Positions 44,866 to 54,375 of a stretch of 64,000 nucleotides of DNA are shown here, in pieces (the stretch's first letter is position 1; the number at the start of each line of letters is the position of its first letter). The position numbers were made by a program, and so were the translations under genes. This DNA comes from Aegilops tauschii subsp. strangulata (taxonomy: Eukaryota > Streptophyta > Magnoliopsida > Poales > Poaceae): contig NC_053039.3 in assembly GCF_002575655.3 (NCBI RefSeq), positions 374,333,633 to 374,397,632 on the forward strand, read 5' to 3'. The notes under the pieces were generated by a model. It was not told the DNA's origin. It saw nothing but the letters and a program-made list of their open reading frames with translations, and ran no database searches.

Positions 44866-46110
44866 AACCAAAATGTCACACCGACAACGTTGCTTGATTG
44901 CTTGATCTTAGTGGAACTGCACAAGAGGAGATCTTACTTCCTATCCGTTAAGGCGAATTTGGTTCAGATCTTCTTCTTGTGAGTTGTTTGAATTCCGCAT
45001 CATGAGAGGTCAGTACCAGCCTTCTTTCACATGATTCTGCAGTGTGCTTTCATATGTTGTGCTACTTGTACGATAATGTTGCTTGATTTTAGTGAACTGC
45101 ACAAATGGAGACAAGACTTCCAATCTGTATGTGCACCGTAATATCCCATTGAGGTAAGATAAGGATATTTCACAACTGCTGGCCTGTATTTTGCCACTTT
45201 CATCAGAAAATTAAGTTTAGTACTATACTTGTGCTCCCTAATTGACATGCCAAATCTTACATTGAAGGCGAAGCTTGTCTGTTATTGAACCAAGTGATGA
45301 AGGGGAAGAACAAGCGGAAGAAAAACAAAGATCAACTCCCGGTGCTGTAATGAAGCACTGGAACTGTGATGACACAAGTAATGATATAGTTTTGCATCTT
45401 AATTTATTGCTATGGCTGGAACGAGCAATTGTTTTCCCACTGATTTGATGCCACTCTTAATGTAATATGTAATTATCTCTACTTGTGCAAACAGGGATCT
45501 TCTTTGAAGATACCATATATTTTAGGAACTGCACAAGAATATGTTGGAAACATTAAACTAATCGAGGAGTATATAGTAAGCATGGCCACCACCGTAGATA
45601 GCAACATATGGTTCCGGAGAAGTGCTTCATCTGTATGCTCTACACAATAAGCCTCCTGACAAAGGTTGGTACTCGCCCACTGATTTCATCCATATGATTG
45701 AGCTTTGTCATCTCTATTGGTGTCGTGCTACTGTTTAGATACTATCATGAAAAAGTGGTATTGTCCTTGAGAAGTGCTTCATCTGTGTTGTTTTAAATAT
45801 TTCCTTCCCTTTTTTTCGAGCAAACAGGGATGCTAGCATTTAGTAGTCCTCTTGTCTTTGCACAACAGGATCATCTTCCTCTGAAGAAGAATATGGAGTA
45901 CGTGAAGTGACTAGTTCCAATTATGCCAGGATGAAGAAGCCCTGTCTATCTTCTCATCAGAAGGAGCAGTTGAAGGATGGTTACATTACTCCCCACAAGA
46001 CCAAACTAACTTCAGCTCAGAAGGACTGACAAATCTCCATTTTTTTGCTGTGATGCGCGAGTACAATGTTGTTCTAGGATTCTTTCTGGTGAGTTCCATT
46101 TTTCTAAAAG

Positions 46111-47128
46111 TGTGCTCTACATGGACCATGTATGTTCCTCTTGAAACTGTCAATTCATAGTACAGTTTGCTTTATACTAATCACTTTTTTGTATTTGTGC
46201 AAATAGGGGTGCTCAGCTTGATTTCAATGGGAACTGCACAAAATGTTCATGAATACATCGAATCATTCATTTCCACCACAAGAAAGGAGGTGCCGATAAG
46301 TTCAAGGCATTGCAACATATAAGGGCGAAATCATACAAGCTACGCGCGAATTTGGTTGATTTTGGTGGAACTGCACAAAAAGAACAGCTGGTTTATTTAG
46401 CACAAGGTGCCATGTCAATGTCCGAACTGATGGCAAACCCTGCCCATTCCACAATCGTAGGCATTTGATATTTTGGAATGGTACAACCTTGTCAAATTTT
46501 GCTCATTGATTTTAGCAAGACATGCGTTTGATATTTTCGAATGGGACGCCCTTTGCTATTAGCAGCGTCGATCATTTTTTTCTTTATTCTTTAGTTGTGA
46601 AGTAAATATTGCCTCTGACATGTGAGTCGCTGAGATGCATAATCATCGATTGTTTTGAATGTTCTCTATGAATTGCCAGGCCTGTGTGTTTGATTGCAAT
46701 GTACAGAAACGCTAAAAAGCTACTCAAACTCTTTGTACTCCTTATGTTCCTTTTTACTTCGCACATTGTGAAAGTGCATACTTTTTGTATAAGATTGGTC
46801 AAAGTAGAGATACTTTGACTGCAGACAAAACTTGTATGCACGACTAGAAAGGACCGGAGGGAGTACATGTGAAACTGCTACAAACGAGGTGATCACCCTG
46901 GGAATAATGCTAGTACGTATTGTTTTGCATGTTCATCCAATGCCAGTGATATAGGAATTCGAACTAATCGAAATAAATTCATTCATACACGGTCGGATTT
47001 CATATAAACATGCCGGATTTCATTACATTTCATACATTCTTCAACTAAAAAGGGGTGCACTGGAGGTATAATTAATTAACCGAAGCTACCCACCTGTGTC
47101 CCGCTGAGCCGAACAGAAGCTTCAGTGA
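46111..47128. other. Between the B3 fragment and the passenger gene, one MITE
   Basis: Only a MITE (46738-46863) and two further AACTGCACAAAA words near 46240 and 46372 are recognised. No ORF is supported. Confidence 0.45.
46738..46863. mobile_element. Stowaway-type MITE, 126 bp
   Basis: Left CTCCTTATGTTCCTTTTTAC and right CGACTAGAAAGGACCGGAGGGAG are imperfect inverted ends flanked by TA on both sides (46736-46737 and 46864-46865). The interior AAAGTAGAGATACTTTGACT is typical of a common Triticeae Stowaway type. Confidence 0.8.
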
Positions 47129-47210
47129 CTTAACTGCAGGTGCAGTTGCGTAACTGACATGTGGTCTGTTGGGCCCACGTGTCAGTCAGCCAACTGCACC
47201 AGCAGTTAAG
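47129..47210. repeat. 82-bp imperfect foldback
   Basis: CTTAACTGCAGGTGCAGTTG at the left pairs with CAACTGCACCAGCAGTTAAG at the right. Pairing continues through AACTGACATGTGG and CCCACGTGTCAGTC to a centre of about 8 bases. Arms are about 36 bp at about 85 percent identity by hand count. Confidence 0.75.
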
Positions 47211-47419
47211 TAGAAGCAGCGTTCTTCTCCAGCGCAGCTCTCCGACTCCACGTCGCCGCCAAGAAGCTAACCGGCCGTCAATGGTCAGCCCGCCTAGCTT
47301 GGCTTCAACCGGAGGGTAGCAGCGGTGGCCTTACTTGGACCCGAGGAGCGGCGACCTACCGTGTTCTACTCTTCCTCGTTTTCTGTGTGGCGCGGCCTCA
47401 TTGGCAGTGGGGCAGGGCC

Positions 47420-47695
47420 TCGGCGGAGCCGGCGATGTCCTCTGTCTCGTTGTCGGCGGGCGGCGCCTCAGCGGAGCGGTGGAAATCCTCCCCCATGTTG
47501 CCGGCAGGGTGGGGCCTCGGCTGAGCCGGCGATGTCCTCTGCCTCGTTGTTGGCGGGGCGGGGCCTCGGCGGAGCCGGTGGTGTCCTCTGCCTCGTTGTT
47601 GGCACCGCGGGGCCTCGGCGGAGCAGGGCCTCGTCGACGCTAGTAGAGCGAGGACTCGTCGGAGCCGGCATTGTCCTCTGCCTCGTCCTCGGTCT
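47420..47695. repeat. 49-bp GC-rich tandem repeat downstream of the passenger gene
   Basis: Units containing GATGTCCTCTGCCTCGTTGT and GGGGCCTCGGCGGAGCCGG recur with a period near 49 bp (47434, a variant copy, 47531, 47580). On the minus strand they repeat the sequence of the passenger gene's C-terminal acidic segment (EAEDxAGS). The array therefore seems to have grown out of the 3' end of the coding sequence. Confidence 0.65.
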
Positions 47696-48185
47696 CGCCA
47701 AACAGTGCCTCGCCCGCTTCATCGCCCTCTTTGCTAGCCTCTTTGTAGGCGGCCGCAGCCTCCGCCACCCGCATGCGGTACCGCCAGCGCTCGAGGCGGC
47801 CCTTGCGGGCGGAGCGGTACGAGTCAAGCAGCGCCTCCTGCTCCGCCCGCTCCGCGACGATCTGCTCCTCCGCCTGCAGGTGCTCCTGGAGGAGATGGTG
47901 GTTGTAGGCGGCGTCGGCCTGCGCCTCCCGGGACTGCTCCTCACGCATCTGCCTCACCCTGTCCATATATTGGGCACGGGCCTCGCCGATGGTCATGGTG
48001 CAATGCACCGGAGAGGATGGCGCGGAGGAGGGGGTTGGCGCCGGATCGTCGACTACCATGTTCTCCATTGGGACGTCGTCGTCCTCCGGCTGCCTGCCGG
48101 CCAGCCGGTCGGCAGCAATGGCTACCATCTCCTTGTGGTCCGTCGTTCGCCCGTCCCGAAGAGCGCTGGAGCGCGAGGAAGCCAT
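47640..48185 (-). CDS. Intact 181-residue passenger ORF, function unknown
   Basis: An uninterrupted minus-strand ORF starts MASSRSSALRDGRTTDHKEM and ends EDNAGSDESSLY. Two things support it as a gene: a TATA box (48265-48258) about 75 bp upstream of the ATG with a plausible leader between, and a protein-like composition. The N-terminal third is acidic and Pro/Ser-rich. Residues 66-140 (EARAQYMDRVRQMREEQSRE onward) are highly charged and probably helical or coiled-coil. The last 25 residues are acidic. I see no enzyme motif, signal peptide or membrane segment. Similar predicted proteins seem common in Triticeae repeats, but I cannot name a family. It lies inside the CACTA element as cargo. It is the only intact ORF with promoter evidence in the window; expression is unproved. 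Confidence 0.55.
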   Translation of the reverse strand: MASSRSSALRDGRTTDHKEMVAIAADRLAGRQPEDDDVPMENMVVDDPAPTPSSAPSSPVHCTMTIGEARAQYMDRVRQMREEQSREAQADAAYNHHLLQEHLQAEEQIVAERAEQEALLDSYRSARKGRLERWRYRMRVAEAAAAYKEASKEGDEAGEALFGETEDEAEDNAGSDESSLY

Positions 48186-48257
48186 GGTGGGCAGTAGTGG
48201 TGTGGACAGGAGAAAGGGAACGGATGCGGATGATTGCGGCTATGGCCGGCGCAACAG

Positions 48258-48265
48258 TTTATATA
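48258..48265 (-). promoter_or_regulatory. TATA box of the passenger ORF
   Basis: The minus strand reads GCTATATAAACTG, about 75 bp before the ATG at 48185. The spacing fits a plant core promoter with a leader of 40-45 bases. Confidence 0.55.
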
Positions 48266-48533
48266 GCAATGGTGGGCGGGCGGAGGGACGGACGTGTGGT
48301 GCCGGAGTAGCCGCCTCGGCAACCGCGTATCATTAATGTGGGCGGCAGATGCACGGACGGACGGCACTTGTGTCCTTTGAAGGCGGAGCAATCGCCTGCA
48401 CCGGGAAGCAGGGCGGGCGGCGCTGACTGTTTCGGGCGGAAAGCACGCGCGGGCGAGGAGATGACTTTACTTGGAGAGGATGACAATGGGGACCCACCAG
48501 GTCCATAGCCTCACATACGCAAGTGCCTCCTTA

Positions 48534-48550
48534 TTATATATATATATAAC
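48534..48550. repeat. (TA)n microsatellite
   Basis: An uninterrupted run of about 8 TA units. Confidence 0.85.
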
Positions 48551-48599
48551 TATAATTTATTTTGCTTCCTCCTGCTTTCCTGACATCACGGTCCCACAC

Positions 48600-50180
48600 C
48601 ATTGTCAACCAATGTAGTAGTCAATAAACGAGAGAATTGCACAAGAAGCGGCCGACAGCTGGGACCAAGCAGCTCGAGCAGTATTTGTGTTTTTGAGGTG
48701 TGAGCACTGCAGAGTTTTTCGATGTTTAGCCCAGATATTAATTTTTCTCCTCTGAACAACAACGAAAACATCGCTGCAGGTATTAACTGGGCGGGCTGTG
48801 GCCCGTCTAGCCCAGGCCAGATATCCAGCCCAGATATTAATTTTTTCAAGCTGAAAATGGCTAGCCCAGCTATACTTTTTTTAGGAATACCCAGGCAAGG
48901 TCAAGTTGTTATTCTCCACCCCGCTGGGCTGCAAATCTTTCCTAGGAGGGATGCATTAGGCTTGACAAGAAAATGGGCTTTAAGAAATAATAAATGGGAT
49001 GTAATTATAAAAACTGGGCAGTAACTATAAAAAAATGCACCAAACACGTGATTACTTTATAAAATATTATTTTTGGATATTGAAAATTTTAATTTCATTA
49101 ATTGTTGTGAGCGCAATGTTTCGTTGGATTTTTACATAATATAAATTTATATTGAAATTGTATTTAATCTGACTAGAAATTTCGGGATAAAAATATTTCG
49201 GATCCCATCAAAATGTGGGAAATTTTATTGAATTCTGTTTTGAACGGTTGGTTGAAATGGGCTGTACTTTTAACAAACTGTAAATGGGTTGTAGCAAATT
49301 CCATTAGAATTCAAAAATGGGCTACACATTCTTACAAATCTCAAATGGGCTATAAGTTCTCTGCCACACACTTCTGGCCTTGCTAAGTTGACGTGTCCCC
49401 TAAAAAAACAGAGTTGACGCGTATGCAAGGCTTTGTTAACTTATAGTCAACACACGGTTCTATCAGCAGTGGTCGTGGGATGTCCATCCAATGGATGTCG
49501 TGCTTCTTCTTCAATCTCGGATATTCTAGCTTCACCCGCCCAAAAAATGATTCCTCCCCCTGACATCTGGGGCGCACCGTTTTGGAAGCTAACATGTGGG
49601 CCTACTAAGTTGACGTACCAAGGGCTTTGTCAACTTAGTCAATATAAACGATTCTAGCTGCAGTGATCGTACGATGTCCATCCAACGGCCGTCGTGCTTC
49701 TTCAACCTCTGGTCTTCTTGCTCCAGCCGCCCAAAGCAGCGTCGGTCGTGCCGCCTGCTCCTGCCTCCCGTGGCCGTCTGTGCTGCCGCGGAGGCCTCAC
49801 CGCCCCCTACAACTCCCACCGCTAGCCAGGCCATCCCTCCACTCACCCACACCCCCTGTTATTCTGCGGCGACGGCAGCGCAGCCGAACCAGTGAACCCT
49901 CGTACTCCTCTCCGTGTGTGCATCCACTGCCGCGTCTTCCCCGGCTCCGCATCGTCCCCTTCCTAGCCCTCGCCGTCGTCCACCGCCCTGGTGCTCTCAG
50001 CGCGGCGTGGTCAACGTGGTCAAGGAACGACTTCCATCGGACGTGGACAATACGTGGAGAGGCTGACAGCTGGGTCCACGGCAGCCGCAAGGAAGTGCCT
50101 CCTTATTACGCGCAAAATAATTATTCCTCCACCTGACAACTAGGACCCACCGGACGGGCCACCGTATTTCGCGAAAAAAA
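48600..50180. other. CACTA right internal region with duplicated blocks, no gene
   Basis: AGCCCAGATATTAATTTTT occurs twice, near 48727 and 48829. GATGTCCATCCAATGG with GTCGTGCTTCTTCTTCAA at about 49470-49520 recurs at about 49662-49710, a spacing of about 193 bp. GGGCTGT, GGGCTACA and GGGCCCA words suggest the inner part of the right subterminal region. The ORFs are compositional. Confidence 0.5.
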
Positions 50181-50490
50181 TGATTCGCCCCCTGACTGCT
50201 GGGACCCACGAGCTACATCTTCGCACGCAAGGAAGTGCATCCGAAAACAAAACGATTCGCCCCCTGACTGCTAGGACCCACCAGCTACATCTTCACACGC
50301 AAGGAAGTGCGTCCAAAAAAATGATTCGCCCCCCTGACTGCTGGGACCCAGCAGCTACACCTTCGCACGCAAGGAAGTGCGTCCGGGCAAAAAATCAAAA
50401 ACAAAACGATTCGCACCCCTGACTGCTGGGACCCACCAGCTACATCTTCGCAGGCAAGGAAGTGCCTGACAGTCGGGACCCACCTGGTCG
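50181..50490. repeat. Tandem repeat with GATTCGCCCCCTGACTGCT unit
   Basis: Units start at 50182, 50254, 50323 and 50408 (periods 72, 69 and 85 bp) and contain GACCCACCAGCTACATCTTC and CAAGGAAGTGCGTCC. A related partial unit precedes the array near 50085-50170 and another ends it. Confidence 0.8.
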
Positions 50491-50736
50491 AAGCGTACGT
50501 AGCGTTGTCATTCTGGTCGCGAACATGTACGTACATACTGGTCGTAGTAGAGGCGCGCACGTGTCGTAGTAGAGGTGCACACGTAGCATGTACACGTATG
50601 TACAGCGGCCAGGGTGCAAGAAAGCAAATATGGCCACGTATGTGTACATACGGGCAGGGTCTCGAACGCCTACTCGCGCATACGTACGGCCAGGGCTCGT
50701 GTACATGGCTGGGTCGGAACGGAGAAACAGTGTCGT
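50491..50736. repeat. GTACGTA/GTCGTAGTAGAGG-rich simple sequence
   Basis: Short words ATGTACGTACATAC, GTCGTAGTAGAGGCGCGCAC and CACGTATGTACA recur. No ORF of note. Confidence 0.6.
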
Positions 50737-50881
50737 CGTCGTGTTCATGGGGAGGCAACGGAATGCGTCGTGTTCATGGGGAGGCAACGGAATGCGTCGT
50801 GTTCATGGGGAGGCAACGGAATACGTCGTGTTCATCGGGAGGCAACGGAATGCGTCGTGTTCATCGGGAGGCAACGGAACG
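50737..50881. repeat. 29-bp minisatellite, five units
   Basis: Five units of 29 bp start CGTCGTGTTCATGGGGAGGC. The first two are identical. In units 4 and 5 CATGGGG is CATCGGG. This is one of the cleanest arrays in the window. Confidence 0.9.
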
Positions 50882-50967
50882 CGTGGGAGCCAACCGGCTG
50901 GGTCGGAACGGAATGCGTGGTCGTGTTCATCGGGAGGGCTTGGATGGAACAGGCGATGGAAACGAGG

Positions 50968-51345
50968 CCTGGCGTACCGCAGAACGGAGGAAACGGACCT
51001 CCTACATTTGGAACAGGGTCTTGTTGATCGGGAGGGGTGTGGCGTACCATAAAACGGAGGAAACGGACCTCCTACGGTCGAAACAGGGGTCCTGTTGATC
51101 GGGAGGGGTGTGGCGTACCGCAAAACGGATGAAACGGACCTCCTGCGGTCGAAACGGGGGTCCTGTTGATTAGGAGGGGTGTGACGTACCGCAAAACGGA
51201 CGAAACGGACCTCCTACGGTCGAAACAGGGGTCCTGTTGATCGGGAGGGGTGTGGCGTACCGCAAAACGGACGAAACGGACCTCCTACGGTCGAAACGGG
51301 GGTCCTCTTCATCGGGAGGGGTGTGGCGTACCGCAAAACGGGACT
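50968..51345. repeat. 71-bp minisatellite, over five units
   Basis: GTGGCGTACCGCAAAACGGA starts a unit at 51039, 51110, 51181, 51252 and 51323, a strict 71-bp period. A diverged unit starts near 50968. Each contains GAAACGGACCTCCTACGGTC and GGTCCTGTTGATCGGGAGG. Confidence 0.92.
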
Positions 51346-51384
51346 CCACGGGACACTATTCATCTCCACCGTCGACCTCCTCCA

Positions 51385-51660
51385 GCCTCCACGGGCTACC
51401 GTCGACCTCCTCCAGCCTCCACGGGCTCCTGGTCATCCAGCCTCCACCGCGCGCTACTCCACCGGCTACTGTTCAACCACCCCTCCATGGGCACCCCTCC
51501 ACCGTCTACTGTTCATCCAGCCCTCCACACCACGGGGTCCTGTTCAACCACCCCTCCACGGGCACCCCTCCACCGTCTACTGTTCATCCAGCCCTCCACC
51601 ACACCACAGGGTCCTGTTCATCCAGAGGCAACGCCACCGCTCACTATTCATCCAACCCCC
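51385..51660. repeat. CTCCACGGGC-type repeats, second 71-bp array
   Basis: CGTCGACCTCCTCCAGCCTCC occurs twice near 51379-51425. Then a 71-bp unit starting CAACCACCCCTCCA-GGGCA occurs at 51474 and 51545, and a partial unit follows. A run of about 17 C lies at 51657-51672. Confidence 0.8.
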
Positions 51661-52019
51661 CCCCCCCCCCCCGCAACGCTCACTGTTCATCCAATCGATC
51701 GGCTTCAGTTAGCAGCAGTAGCGAAGGAATCGCTCGATCGGGTTCATATAACAGCCATCGATCGACCGCTCGGGTTCAGTAACGCGTAGCCTGCAGTGCA
51801 ATCGCTCGGGTTCAGTTAGAGAAAACGCCTCGCACACACGCGCGTACATGTACGAGAGAAACGTGCATCGCTCGGCCCCCGACCTCCCACCGTAACAGGG
51901 AACTCCCCGAAATTTTCCTCCCCCTCGCTTCTACCACGGTTTTTTCCGTCATGGACAGCCCAAAGAATGTCATGCAGCTGCGTCTCTGTCCCGCCCAGGA
52001 CGAAAAGCCCATTTTCTGT

Positions 52020-52168
52020 CATGATTTTTTGTCATAGAAGTAGGAGCCCACCACATCTATGATGATACCGGGTTTTGTCACAATTATCGTCATAGAAGTG
52101 TCATATGTATGACAGAACAAAAATTCGTTCGGCCCAAAATGTCATGGATGTGTCTTCTTTTTGTAGTG
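52020..52168. repeat. Right terminus and subterminal repeats of the CACTA element
   Basis: GTCATAGAAGT occurs at about 52030 and 52091, with TATGACAGAAC and TGTCATGGATGTGTC nearer the end. The terminus CTTCTTTTTGTAGTG is the inverted partner of the left CACTA end and is followed by GAA. Confidence 0.85.
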
Positions 52169-52664
52169 GAAGCTGGTGGCACGATAGCAGGGGCAGTAGA
52201 AAGAGGAGGCGACACCACAGCTACCAGGGGACACAAGGAGGCTAGCCGAGCCGGCCACATGTCGCCTATCTTTTATAGGATGCAAGGAGACAAAGGATTA
52301 GTGCTTTGTCGAGTCTTTTTGTACGGGTGCTCGGCAAAGTAGCGACCCCTCGCATTGCCTATTTAAAAATGGAAAAAGATTGCCGAGTTTCCGTTTGTAG
52401 AAACTCCACAAATCCAGCCCGCCGTCACATAGCCATCGGCTGCCTGTTGGTGCAGCTTATTGGGGAGGAAATAATCGAGTACCTGCTTATAGGAGCTCGG
52501 CAATGATTAGACTTTGCAGAGTTTCTTTTTCTTGCTGAGTCCCCTTTCCTCGGCACAAGGAAAATGGTTATGTTTGCCAAGTTCTTTTGGTTTACCGAGT
52601 TCATTTGTCTCAGTACTCAGCAGACTGCTTTCGCTGCTGAGCTCCCGATAAAGGAAACCCGATA
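52169..52664. mobile_element. Remnant of an older CACTA element (CTCGGCAAAG/TGCCGAGT type)
   Basis: TGCTTTGTCGAGTC, GTGCTCGGCAAAGTAG, TTGCCGAGTTTCC, GCTCGGCAATG, TTTGCCAAGTTC and TTTACCGAGTTC form the subterminal repeat set I associate with Caspar-type CACTA elements. The 38.8-kb CACTA element inserted into this sequence, and BARE copy A interrupts it on the right. Confidence 0.55.
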
Positions 52665-54375
52665 TGTTGGGGAACGTAGTAACTCAAAAAATTTCCTACG
52701 ATCACGCAAGATCTATCTAGGAGAAGCATAGCAACGAGACAGGAGAGTGTGTCCACGTACCCTCGTAGACCGAAAGCGGGAGCGTTAGTTAACACGGTTG
52801 ATGTAGTCGAACGTCTTCACGATCCAACCGATCCAAGTACCGAATGTACGGCACCTCCGTGTTCAGCACACGTTCAACTCGATGAAGTCCCTCAAGCTCT
52901 TGATCCAGTAGAGGGTCGAGGGAGAGTTCCATCAGCACAATGGCGTAGCGACTGTGTTGGTGATGTGATCTGCGCAGGGCTTCACCTAAGCACTACAACA
53001 ATATGACCGAGGTGGTAAACTGTGGAGGGGGGCACCGCACACGGCTAAGAAACAACTGGTGTCACTTTGGGGTGCCCCTGGCCACGTATATAAAGGAGGA
53101 GAGGGAGGAGGCCGGCGGCCATGAGGGGGCGTGCCAAGGGGGAGTCCAACTAGGATTCCCAATCCTAGTTGGACTCCCTTTCCTATTCCAAGAGGGGGGA
53201 GGAGGGATGGAGAGGGAGAGGGAGAGGAAAGAGGGGGCCGCGCCCCCTCCCCCTAGTCCAATTCGGACTGCCCTTGGGGGGCGCCACCCTGTGGGCTGCT
53301 CTCTCCTACTCCCTTATGGCCCATTAAGGCCCATAACTTCCCCAGGGGGTTCCGGTATAAATATCCGGAACGTCCCGAAACCTTTCCGGTGTCCGAATAC
53401 CTTCGTCCAATATATCAATCTTTACCTCTCGACCATTTTGAAACTCCTCGTCATGTCCGTGATCTCATCCAGGACTCTGAACAAACTTCGGTCACCAAAA
53501 CACATAACTCATAATACAAATCGTCATTGAACGTTAAGCATGCGGACCCTACGGGTTCGAGAACTATGTAGACATGACTGAGACACATCTCCGGTCAATA
53601 ACCAATAGTGGAACCTGGATGCTCATATTGGCTCCTACATATTCTACGAAGATCTTTATCGGTCAAACCGCATAACAACATGCGTTATTCCCTTTGTTAT
53701 CGGTATGTTACTTGCCCGAGACTCGATCGTCGGTATCATCATACCTAGTTCAATCTCGTTACCGACAAGTCTCTTTACTTGTTCCGTAATGCATCATCCC
53801 ACAACTAACTCATTACTCACATTGCTTGCAAGGCTTATAGTGATGTGCATTACCGAGAGGGCCCAGAGATACCTCTCCGATACACGGAGTGACAAATCCT
53901 AAGCTTGATCTATGCCAACTTAACAAACACCTTCGGAGACACCTGTAGAGCATCTTTATAAGTACCCAGTTACATTGTGACGTTTGATAGCACACAAAGT
54001 GTTCCTCCGGTATTCGGGAGTTGCATAATCTCATAGTCAGAGGAATATGTATAAGTCATGAAGAAAGCAATAGCAATAAAACTAAATGATCATTATGCTA
54101 AGCTAACGGATGGGTCTTGTCCATCACATCATTCTCTAATGATGTGATCCCGTTGATCAAATGACAACAGATGTCTATGGTCAGGAAACTTAACCATCTT
54201 TGATTAACGAGCTAGTCAAGTAGAGGCATACTAGGGACACTCTGTTTGTCTATGTATTCACACATGTACTAAGTTTCCTGTTAATACAATTCTAGCATGA
54301 ATAATAAACATTTATCATGATATAAGGAAATATAAATAACAACTTTATTATTGCCTCTAGGGCATATTTCCTTCA
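52665..54375 (-). repeat. 3' LTR of BARE copy A
   Basis: The plus strand runs from TGTTGGGGAACGTAGTAA at 52665 to GGGCATATTTCCTTCA at 54375, 1711 bp, the reverse complement of a BARE1/Angela LTR. GTCTCCCACTTGCAC follows at 54376, the reverse complement of the polypurine tract GTGCAAGTGGGAGAC. Confidence 0.9.

Larger units (their letters stand above)
42960..46110 (+). pseudogene. Captured fragment of a B3-domain (REM-type) transcription-factor gene
   Basis: The best exon runs from the acceptor CACAACAG (exon from 45869) to the donor CTG|GTGAGTT (exon end 46088). It encodes SSSSEEEYGVREVTSSNYAR, then MKKPCLSSHQKEQLKDGYIT and LTSAQKD. After a stop and a one-base frameshift in a T run comes FAVMREYNVVLGFFL. 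This matches the linker and first strand of plant B3 DNA-binding domains (REM group), from memory of the family. An earlier exon-like segment near 45285-45360 encodes EPSDEGEEQAEEKQ, and one near 42970 follows the acceptor-like CACAG. The remaining two-thirds of the B3 fold are not seen. Stops and the frameshift make it a dead fragment inside the CACTA element; introns carry MITEs and a Helitron. Other readings are possible for the upstream exons. Confidence 0.5.
13343..52168. mobile_element. 38.8-kb CACTA transposon (Jorge/Caspar-like), with nested insertions
   Basis: The left end reads CACTACAAAAAAATACAC and the right end, reverse-complemented, reads CACTACAAAAAGAAGACAC. Both then continue with TCCATGA, so the terminal inverted repeats agree over about 28 bp. 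The 3-bp flanks are identical (GAA at 13340-13342 and at 52169-52171), the target duplication expected of CACTA elements. Both ends carry short ATGACA/TCATAGAAGTGT subterminal repeats. Removing the nested copia element leaves about 20.3 kb. I see no TNP2-type transposase, so the element is probably non-autonomous. It carries an exon-amplified minus-strand gene, a B3 gene fragment and an intact passenger ORF. The superfamily is certain; the Jorge/Caspar family names are from memory and less sure. Confidence 0.9.

Noticed and set aside
47325..48197. Plus-strand ORF of 290 codons
   Set aside because: Shadow of the minus-strand passenger ORF and its GC-rich repeat; the minus-strand frame has the TATA box and a protein-like composition.
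50181..50881. Regularly spaced repeats that might suggest a CRISPR array
   Set aside because: Units are head-to-tail minisatellite copies without unique spacers, in a plant transposon.
50505..51789. Several overlapping plus-strand ORFs of 130-197 codons
   Set aside because: They are open only because the 29-bp and 71-bp minisatellites read through in several frames at once; no protein-like pattern.
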